From positions 1 to 5,612 of the forward strand of contig CALACF010000469.1 in the NCBI GenBank assembly GCA_937890245.1: DNA of 5,612 nt. Direction: 5' to 3'. This stretch comes from an uncultured Flavobacteriales bacterium (GTDB taxonomy: Bacteria > Bacteroidota > Bacteroidia > Flavobacteriales_D > Sanyastnellaceae). Each line of letters begins with the position of its first letter. Within the stretch, counting starts at the first letter, position 1. The notes under the pieces are model-generated. The model worked only from the letters and a program-made list of their open reading frames with translations. It searched no databases and had not been told where the DNA came from. Of this stretch, positions 1 through 5,111 are shown one piece after another. The position numbers and the translations under genes were made by a program.

Positions 1-9
1 ATTATGATA

Positions 10-52
10 AAGCGACGCACCAATTGTCGAAAAATCGACAGACTGGTCGCTT
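10..52. repeat. Nested inverted repeat (two-stem hairpin)
   Basis: The outer arms AAGCGAC (10-16) and GTCGCTT (46-52) are perfectly complementary over 7 bp. Inside them, TGTCGA (25-30) and TCGACA (35-40) form a perfect 6-bp stem around an AAAA loop, with an 8/5-nt internal loop between the two stems. ACCA (19-22) and TGGT (44-47) offer an alternative pairing. Read on the minus strand, the outer arm is followed by TTTATCATAAT-like sequence, mildly U-rich but not a clean U-tract, so it could be a weak terminator for the minus-strand genes. A protein-binding dyad or a small RNA element is equally possible. Confidence 0.4.
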
Positions 53-245
53 GAGCATTCGAGCAGATTGCTGTCTTGATGGTCTCAATTTCCGCTCGGT
101 TTGTCCCAAAACTTCTGCTCAGAGTGGAACCTGCTATTCTTCGAAACTTATGCTATGGGATCGGAACGCTCTTTTGCCGATGTCGTGAGAAATGCAATGA
201 GGTGGATGTGCATCATGAACGTGCAGGCAGATTTAGACGAAGAGA

Positions 246-270
246 GGTCGGTGGCCGGATGGGCGGTGGG
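246..270 (+). other. G-run cluster, possible two-tetrad G-quadruplex
   Basis: Seven runs of two or three G occur within 25 nt on the plus strand (246-247, 250-251, 253-254, 257-258, 261-263, 265-266, 268-270), separated by 1-2 nt loops. That pattern can form a two-layer quadruplex. Two longer G runs follow at about 284-288 and 323-327. No function is implied by the surroundings. Chance in a G+C-rich intergenic stretch is a reasonable explanation. Confidence 0.25.
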
Positions 271-423
271 CAAATGGTCCGCTGGGGGTGCAGAAGAATG
301 TGTCACGTCTATGGTGTGTGGCGGGGGTGGTATGCATCGTAGACGTATCAGGTTTCTCAAGAGCTTCCAGGGACCATCACAAAAGCTGGGATTATGTCAA
401 CTGTTTGGCAATACTTCAAGCGC

Positions 424-918
424 TTACCATTCGATTTTGCTCGGCTTTGGAGTGATGGGCAGTTGAACTTTTGGCCGGTCAGCAGCGCTGGGAGCTGGGT
501 CGACCAGGATGGGCGTATGAAGAATGATGCCCCGGTTGCGCGTCATTTTATCATCCTCGAACATCCGATTGGATTTGTAGCCCAGCACACAGCGGGCGCC
601 GTAATCGTCATGTAGCAAGAGGTCTTCAAAATCGATGGAGGGTTGCATGACATGAAGAACCCGCAGCAGTGTTTCGATGCGCGATGCACCCGTGCCGCGC
701 TCAATGCGGTGGAGGGTTGGCCTGGTTATGCCGGCATAGTGGGCCATCGTACTGCAACTGATACCGCGGATACGTCGCGCATATTCTAGCCGCAGGCCAA
801 GTTGGGTTAGTATCGCTCGCAGGTCTTTGTTTCGCTCAGCTTCCCTCGATTCTGCGATATCCATGTCCGAGATTTGCGCACGTTTGAACCGCTGCAGGTT
901 GTGCATATCGTTGATCAT
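424..918 (-). CDS. XRE/HipB-like helix-turn-helix DNA-binding protein
   Basis: This is a probable transcriptional regulator of 164 residues from the ATG at 918-916. A TTG two codons upstream (924) and an ATG four codons downstream (906) are alternative starts, and none has a Shine-Dalgarno sequence, so the start is uncertain. An XRE/Cro-type HTH lies at about residues 40-95: an ARRIRGIS helix, then a recognition segment AGITRPTLHRIERGTG, then the ETLLRVLHVM helix typical of the family. A charged N-terminal segment (about 35 residues) precedes it. A tail of roughly 60 residues, ending in a Pro/Lys-rich stretch, matches no domain I know. HipB-type proteins often precede a hipA kinase gene, but none is present downstream. 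The gene lies about 60 bp after rsmG on the same strand and in the same reading frame, so it is probably the last gene of that operon. Its target and effector are unknown. Confidence 0.8.
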   Translation of the reverse strand: MINDMHNLQRFKRAQISDMDIAESREAERNKDLRAILTQLGLRLEYARRIRGISCSTMAHYAGITRPTLHRIERGTGASRIETLLRVLHVMQPSIDFEDLLLHDDYGARCVLGYKSNRMFEDDKMTRNRGIILHTPILVDPAPSAADRPKVQLPITPKPSKIEW

Positions 919-978
919 GCACAAAGTTGGGGGAGCGATTGGGGATTGGCATGCACGTCGGCAAAGCAGGAAGCACGT

Positions 979-1608
979 TTACAAGCGCATATCCACGATA
1001 CACTTCTCCTCGAATGCGGGGAAACGGTCGAGTGGGAACCACTCGGAGAGGGCGTGTTGGGTGCTCTTGACGCGGAGTCCGCGCAGTTCTTCCGAAAGGT
1101 CGCCGCCCTTTAGGTAGAGCAGGCGAGAAGCGCCCAAGGCACTGATCCAGTCGAGGAAGATGGGCAGACGGGCCACGGCACGAGAGACGATCAGGTCCCA
1201 TTTGCCTTCGAGGTCTTCCGCACGGGCCCAGGCAGTTTCGATATTTTTTAGGCCGAGCGTGGCAGCGATGGCTTCGACAACTTTAATTTTTTTCCCGATC
1301 GAGTCGCACAATGTGAATTGGACTTCAGGGAAAAGAATGGCGAGGGGGATGCCCGGAAAGCCGCCGCCAGTTCCGATATCAAGGACTTGTGTGCCAGCAG
1401 GGAAAGCGCCTTCAATGCGCGCAATCGTCAGCGAATGCAGAACGTGACGCACGTAAAAGTCGTCGAGGTCCTTGCGGGAAATAAGATTGATTTTGGCATT
1501 CCAGTCGCGGTAGAGGCGGCCCAGGGCTACGAATTGGTCGCGTTGGAGGCTGTTGAGATCGAAAAAGGGGGCGATGACTTTTTCGACGTCGAGGGCGTCG
1601 GAATTCAT
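979..1608 (-). CDS. rsmG: 16S rRNA (guanine-N7) methyltransferase RsmG
   Basis: RsmG (GidB) is a cytoplasmic SAM-dependent enzyme that makes m7G527 (E. coli numbering) in the 530 loop of 16S rRNA. Loss is known in other bacteria to give low-level streptomycin resistance. The 209 residues agree with the usual length (about 207 in E. coli). Visible signatures are the N-terminal NLISRKDLDDFYVRHVLHSL segment (41-60), the glycine-rich SAM-binding motif VLDIGTGGGFPGIPLAI (75-91), the acidic CDSIGKKIKV strand end that follows (101-110), and SRAVARLP (142-149), a family hallmark. The C-terminus FEEKCIVDM fits the final strand. The ATG overlaps the upstream sigma-factor stop as ATGA, and an AAGGA sits 6 nt upstream inside that gene. 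Translation is therefore probably coupled to the sigma factor. No key motif is missing. Confidence 0.97.
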   Translation of the reverse strand: MNSDALDVEKVIAPFFDLNSLQRDQFVALGRLYRDWNAKINLISRKDLDDFYVRHVLHSLTIARIEGAFPAGTQVLDIGTGGGFPGIPLAILFPEVQFTLCDSIGKKIKVVEAIAATLGLKNIETAWARAEDLEGKWDLIVSRAVARLPIFLDWISALGASRLLYLKGGDLSEELRGLRVKSTQHALSEWFPLDRFPAFEEKCIVDMRL

Positions 1609-2237
1609 AGCTCGTCCTTTTTGGGAGCAATCACGCCAGCAAGAATGTCCCTGGCACGGAAAAGTTGGGCCTTCACGGTGCCGAGAGGCAGGTCGAGTTT
1701 TTGCGAAATTTCATCGTAGCTGAGCTCTTCGAAGTAGCGCAACTCAACGAGGCGCCGGTAGCGCGGCTTCAATTGGGCGACGACTTCCCTCATCTTGGCG
1801 ACGCGCTCCTTTTTCTGCAAGGCCTGCATGGGGTCCAAGCCGTCATCCGGCACTTGAATTTCGAACGAATCGCCGTCTGAACCGGTAAAGCCTTGGTCGA
1901 TACTAAGGGCTTTGATGCGCTTCTTGCGGATGAAATCGATGGCCCCGTTGGATGCGATCTTGAATAGCCAAGTGCTGAAAGCAAACTTAGGCGAATACTG
2001 TTTCAGCCGTTTGAATGCCTTGCCGAAGGTCTCAATCATCAAGTCTTCGGCATCGTCCCGGTTGTTGATCATCTTGAGCAACATGTAAAAAATGGGGTCG
2101 CGGTAGCGCTCCATCAATTCAGCGAACGCTCCTTGATCGTTGCTCTCTATGGCGCGCTGCACCAATGCAAAATCATGCTTTGCCTTGTCCGAGAGGTGGT
2201 CGAGGTCGACGGTTGGAGTTGATTTCTTTGGGGCCAT
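1605..2237 (-). CDS. Sigma-70 family (ECF-type) RNA polymerase sigma factor
   Basis: This 210-residue sigma factor has the two-domain ECF layout. It would bind core RNA polymerase and direct it to alternative promoters. Region 2 is at about residues 38-107, with the DDAEDLMIETFGKAFKRL core-binding helix (61-78) and the FSTWLFKIASNGAIDFIRKKR -10-recognition helices (87-107). A linker of about 40 residues, rich in Asp and Gly, follows. Region 4 is at about 147-202, where LSYDEISQKLDLPLGTVKAQ (172-191) is the -35-binding helix-turn-helix. No anti-sigma factor gene with a membrane or zinc-binding domain is adjacent, which is unusual for stress-type ECFs; the downstream partner is rsmG (4-nt overlap). 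The ATG has a good AGGA 6 nt upstream. The regulon is unknown. A lysine-rich extension is present at the N-terminus. Confidence 0.95.
   Translation of the reverse strand: MAPKKSTPTVDLDHLSDKAKHDFALVQRAIESNDQGAFAELMERYRDPIFYMLLKMINNRDDAEDLMIETFGKAFKRLKQYSPKFAFSTWLFKIASNGAIDFIRKKRIKALSIDQGFTGSDGDSFEIQVPDDGLDPMQALQKKERVAKMREVVAQLKPRYRRLVELRYFEELSYDEISQKLDLPLGTVKAQLFRARDILAGVIAPKKDEL
1615..1619 (-). promoter_or_regulatory. Ribosome binding site for rsmG, inside the sigma gene
   Basis: On the minus strand AAGGA lies 6 nt before the rsmG ATG, within the last codons of the sigma-factor gene (K-D-E-L). With the ATGA overlap it supports this start for rsmG and coupled translation. Confidence 0.6.
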
Positions 2238-2243
2238 GTTGGG

Positions 2244-2247
2244 TCCT
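2244..2247 (-). promoter_or_regulatory. Ribosome binding site for the sigma factor
   Basis: On the minus strand AGGA is placed 6 nt before the ATG at 2237, which supports that start codon. Many Bacteroidota genes lack such a motif, so this is a moderately informative signal. Confidence 0.5.
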
Positions 2248-2249
2248 GG

Positions 2250-2281
2250 TCAGCGCCCGGTGAAGTGGGCTCAGCGCCGGT
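2250..2281. repeat. Two direct repeats 21 bp apart in the sigma-factor leader
   Basis: TCAGCGCCCGGT (2250-2261) and TCAGCGCCGGT (2271-2281) are near-identical, differing by one C, with start points 21 bp apart, about two helical turns. They lie just upstream of the sigma-factor start, downstream of a possible -10-like TATTAT (minus strand, 2301-2296). The spacing would suit a dimeric or tandem-binding regulator, possibly the sigma gene's own or the XRE product, but this is inference. Chance duplication in a G+C-rich leader is possible. Confidence 0.35.
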
Positions 2282-2359
2282 AAGGTAGCCGTCCCATAAT
2301 AGAATTCAGACACGTGACCTGAAGCCTATCCAAATTGGCTTGTGTAAAACGCCGAAACG

Positions 2360-2752
2360 TCAGTACGTATAAATGACCATGGCATCCCAACCCGCGATTT
2401 TTAGTGCGACGCGACCTTGGCCGGGCATGCGGAATGGCGTGAGATCCAGTGCTGCGGTGTGGGTGATGAGGGCGCGGCCGAAATCGCCTGCAACCTCGTC
2501 CACGATGCGGACGGGGATTTGTGGCGGCAAACTTTTGGTGGCCATGCCATTGCCCACGATTGCGAAGCTGTGTTGGCCTGATCCAGAGTAGGTCAATTCA
2601 ACCAGCAACGAGTCTCCGCTCATCTCTACCGAGCCGATGGTGAAACGTGCAGCGTCAGCTGACGCCTCCACCAGGCTGGCCGTACGTTGGTTGCTACAAC
2701 CCGTGAAGCCCACAACAGCCAACGCAAGCAGTGAAAAAGCAGCGGCGCGCAT
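2360..2752 (-). CDS. Small lipoprotein of unknown function
   Basis: This is a 130-residue probable lipoprotein; I do not recognise the family. Residues 1-18 form a short signal peptide (Arg at 2, hydrophobic LLALAVVGF) ending in an FTGC lipobox, so Cys19 would be lipidated and the protein anchored in the inner or outer membrane, facing the periplasm or surface. The remaining 110 residues have no further Cys, look rich in beta strands (alternating hydrophobic residues such as DSLLVELTYSG and RVALKIAGWDAMVIYTY) and end in aromatic residues. The ATG at 2752 overlaps the protease stop by one base (TGATG). No Shine-Dalgarno is visible, so translation probably depends on re-initiation after the protease. 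A TTG one codon upstream is a less likely start. The tight coupling suggests a role linked to the protease, such as inhibitor, folding factor or surface partner, but nothing in the sequence proves this. Confidence 0.8.
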   Translation of the reverse strand: MRAAAFSLLALAVVGFTGCSNQRTASLVEASADAARFTIGSVEMSGDSLLVELTYSGSGQHSFAIVGNGMATKSLPPQIPVRIVDEVAGDFGRALITHTAALDLTPFRMPGQGRVALKIAGWDAMVIYTY

Positions 2753-5055
2753 CAACGCTGGATGATGCTTCGGGCAACGCGGACGCGGTCGCCTTCGAGC
2801 ACGCGGAGAATGACCACGCCTTCAGGCCAAGACACTGTGTTAATCATGCCGTTGCGCTCCACGCGCATTGGCCCATCGATCAGTCGGCCCGCCGCGTCGA
2901 TAACCGTCACGGTTGCAGTGGAAGTGAGGCCGCCAATGTGGAGGGCTGAAGTTGCCGGTGTCGGGTAAACCGTGAGGCCGGCTTCTAGGTTCATCTCGTC
3001 AGTAGAAACAGCGTCGGTACAGAAGTTCACGAGCTCGTTGTCTGTGAATTCGCCGCCTTCAGCGATCAGCAGCTCGTTGTGGTTGAACAGCATGTAGCCG
3101 CCTTCGCCGTACTCGCAGCACAAGCCGTCGCCGTAATCGTCGCTGATAACCAGGGCGTAGCAGCCTTCAGGGAGGCAAAGTGGAATCCAGACTTCTGTCC
3201 CGTTCATGTCGTCCTGGTAGGGGCCTCCTTCGGCGACCAAGTTGCCAGATTCGGTGATCTCCCAAGTCGTTTCACTTCCGTACTCGTCGAGAACAATCAG
3301 CAGCTCCCAACCCAACGTTGGGCCCGAAAAAGCTGTGAAATAACCAGCGGACGCGTTGTTGAATGTGCTTTCATCCGTTCCGCCATTCACGCCAGTGATC
3401 GTCAGAATGACCGCGTTTTCTCCGTCAATAGAAGAGAAGGAGGGAAGTGCCACCATCACAGATTCATATTGCTCCAGCGATCCGTTCCACTGGGACGCCT
3501 CTGGTGCGCCGCCGTTGATGGCCGTAGTAAAGTCAACTTGGGTGACCACGTCGGTTCCAAAGTTCGTTAGAACGCAGCTCGCCGAAATCTCTTGAGATCC
3601 GCATAGCGTGGTCTCGGGCAATCCAATGATGCCGATGCCGGCATCGAGCGCCAAACTGGTCACGCAGCCCTCACCGGGGTAGCCGTCCATCACCTGTACG
3701 CCGCTGCCGTTGGGGTCGAGCACGTCCGATGCGCCGGCATCCCAGCTCACCCCAAGCCGTCCATAGTAATCGAGTTGGCCGTTGTTCACGTTGCCGGAAC
3801 ATGCGGCTGCTCCGCCGAACAGCTGGCCAATGATGCGGTGGTCTTGGTCAAAAAGAGGCGAACCTGATGATCCAGGTTCCGTCACACCGAGCTCCCATTG
3901 GTCGATCATCCAAACAGCAGCGCCTGCAGCATTTTCGTGGTAGGCTGCGTCCTCTTCGAAGCAGATCTTCATCACATCTCCGCTGGGATGGTGGATGCCG
4001 GTTGCCGCTGTAACCTGCGCCTCACTGTCCGTGGCATTCCATCCCGCGTAGAATACATTGTAGCTGGCTGGTGGCGTTTCAGTCAATTCAATCAGTCCAA
4101 AGTCAGACCCGCCGCTTGAGACCAACAACGTTGCGCCAGAAACGCTCTGATCTGTCGGCCCCGTGCTACCAGAGCAGCTCTCGCTTTCGTGGTTGAAGTA
4201 GAAAATCCAATTGTTCAAGCCGCCACCCAAGCAATGGTTGGCCGTCAAGAACACGGGCGTTCCGTCCTGGGCTGTCGTGTTGATCAATGCACCCGTACAA
4301 GCGGCAAAGCCACCTTCCACAATCAAAGCGACCGCCCGCTTTTCACATTGCCAAAGCTGCCCTTCAGGACAATTGATGTTGATGTTGCAATTGCCTGAAT
4401 TCCCGAACGGTCCACGCGCTGCTTGCTCGGCTTCAGACAATTCTTGGGCCTTGTTCAAAATGTCGCGGTAGGCGTGCACCACTTGGCCGATCTCCAATTG
4501 ACAGCGCGAGCGCAAATCCAGATGTGCGGGCAACAGCAGCTCCACAATGACCCCGTCACCAGCAATCAGGCCCGTCGCGAGGGCGCCCCATTCCTTGTTG
4601 TTCGCGTGTGTAAAAGCACCGAGATAACGATGCGACCCGCTGCTTTCACCCACGCTGCGGATGAACAACTGCGCACCTTTGGGAAGCTCGTATGCACTGA
4701 ACCACAAACTCAATGCAATGGCGCCCTCGCTCCGAACGCCCACACGCCAAACATCAAAGCCAGGCTCTTCCGTCCAAACGCCGTGGCTCTCACAGTTGAT
4801 CGCCACTTCAAACTCCTGGCCAAAGCGCCAAGGAGCTGTCTTCACCAAGTCTGTTATGGCGTCGCCGGCCTCGAGCACAGCGAAGTCAATCGCGGGCATG
4901 AGCTCAGTTGGGATGTCGGCAGCGTGGACGCTGGTCAAATGGAGGGGATGGCCGCCTTGTGCTACTTGGGCAGTCATTTCCGCACCAGTGCTTCCAGCCA
5001 AAATGGCGAGCACGGTCAGAGACGCGATGCGCGCCGATAAGAAGAGGTTGTTCAT
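2752..5055 (-). CDS. Secreted lysyl-endopeptidase-like serine protease with T9SS sorting domain
   Basis: This 767-residue extracellular protease resembles Achromobacter lysyl endopeptidase (API, trypsin-fold S1 type). Layout: signal peptide about 1-25; prodomain about 26-214 (W-R-V-G-V-R-S then LPKGAQLFIR pattern); catalytic domain about 215-460; CARDB/Ig-like beta module about 465-575; a Cys-rich module about 580-680 with the DDYGDGLCCEYGEGGY signature (639-654); type A T9SS sorting domain about 690-767 beginning VYPTPATSALHI. The triad by comparison with API is His274 (LTANHC), Asp318 (GGSDFGLIEL) and Ser397 (EPGSSGSP). All six API disulfide cysteines are matched (223, 229, 253, 275, 294, 419). 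Arg214-Gly215 is a plausible processing site, so activation may be autocatalytic. The S1 aspartate appears kept (Asp429, one residue shifted), while API His210 is Phe413. It should cross the outer membrane through T9SS and remain on the surface or be released. Substrates are unknown; Lys or Arg preference is inferred. Confidence 0.93.
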   Translation of the reverse strand: MNNLFLSARIASLTVLAILAGSTGAEMTAQVAQGGHPLHLTSVHAADIPTELMPAIDFAVLEAGDAITDLVKTAPWRFGQEFEVAINCESHGVWTEEPGFDVWRVGVRSEGAIALSLWFSAYELPKGAQLFIRSVGESSGSHRYLGAFTHANNKEWGALATGLIAGDGVIVELLLPAHLDLRSRCQLEIGQVVHAYRDILNKAQELSEAEQAARGPFGNSGNCNININCPEGQLWQCEKRAVALIVEGGFAACTGALINTTAQDGTPVFLTANHCLGGGLNNWIFYFNHESESCSGSTGPTDQSVSGATLLVSSGGSDFGLIELTETPPASYNVFYAGWNATDSEAQVTAATGIHHPSGDVMKICFEEDAAYHENAAGAAVWMIDQWELGVTEPGSSGSPLFDQDHRIIGQLFGGAAACSGNVNNGQLDYYGRLGVSWDAGASDVLDPNGSGVQVMDGYPGEGCVTSLALDAGIGIIGLPETTLCGSQEISASCVLTNFGTDVVTQVDFTTAINGGAPEASQWNGSLEQYESVMVALPSFSSIDGENAVILTITGVNGGTDESTFNNASAGYFTAFSGPTLGWELLIVLDEYGSETTWEITESGNLVAEGGPYQDDMNGTEVWIPLCLPEGCYALVISDDYGDGLCCEYGEGGYMLFNHNELLIAEGGEFTDNELVNFCTDAVSTDEMNLEAGLTVYPTPATSALHIGGLTSTATVTVIDAAGRLIDGPMRVERNGMINTVSWPEGVVILRVLEGDRVRVARSIIQR

Positions 5056-5064
5056 TTCAAGTTA

Positions 5065-5068
5065 TCCT
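5065..5068 (-). promoter_or_regulatory. Possible ribosome binding site for the protease, within a 10-bp palindrome
   Basis: On the minus strand AGGA lies 9 nt before the protease ATG. It forms one half of the perfect palindrome TCCTGCAGGA (5065-5074). A protein bound there could affect translation or transcription, but a 10-bp palindrome without a loop can also arise by chance. Confidence 0.35.
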
Positions 5069-5111
5069 GCAGGAGCCCACAAGGTAGCACTCAGGTAACT
5101 GTCTCGCGTGA

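Larger units (their letters stand above)
1..423. other. Apparently non-coding stretch downstream of the XRE gene
   Basis: No convincing gene is visible here. The open frames present (plus strand about 76-342 and 101-466, minus strand about 148-360) start with TTG, overlap one another, have poor amino-acid patterns with many Cys, Trp, Met and Arg or His residues, and match no family I recognise. One of them runs into the 3' end of the XRE gene on the opposite strand. I also looked for a HipA-like partner downstream of the XRE gene and found none. The region holds a nested inverted repeat (10-52) and a G-run cluster (246-270), listed separately. It is probably the 3' untranslated region and intergenic space before the next gene outside the window, though decayed coding sequence or a small RNA cannot be excluded. 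Confidence 0.6.

Noticed and set aside
148..360. Open minus-strand frame of 70 residues downstream of the XRE gene.
   Set aside because: TTG start, no ribosome binding site, no domain or consistent hydrophobic pattern; the Pro/His/Ser-rich composition looks like translated non-coding DNA.
395..400. Perfect TTGACA on the minus strand just after the XRE stop, as a promoter -35.
   Set aside because: No -10 element (TATAAT or TAnnTTTG) lies at a suitable distance, and no gene follows within the window.
76..466. Open plus-strand frames at 76-342 and 101-466 as possible small genes.
   Set aside because: They start with TTG, overlap each other in different frames, lack any recognisable motif, have unlikely composition, and the longer one runs antisense into the XRE gene.
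836..1201. Minus-strand frame of 121 residues overlapping rsmG and the XRE start.
   Set aside because: It is an out-of-frame shadow of rsmG, rich in Arg and Pro, with no family pattern.
2322..2341. AAGCC/GGCTT hairpin after the lipoprotein stop as a terminator.
   Set aside because: The stem is only 5 bp with a 10-nt loop and no U-tract follows on the minus strand.
4423..5040. Long plus-strand open frame of 205 residues opposite the protease.
   Set aside because: It is fully antisense to a gene with clear domains, signal peptide and triad; such frames arise from codon bias in G+C-rich genes.
5079..5086. Possible Bacteroidota -7 element (TACCTTGT on the minus strand) before the protease gene.
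   Set aside because: It departs from TAnnTTTG at two fixed positions and has no convincing TTG at the expected upstream distance; too weak to call.
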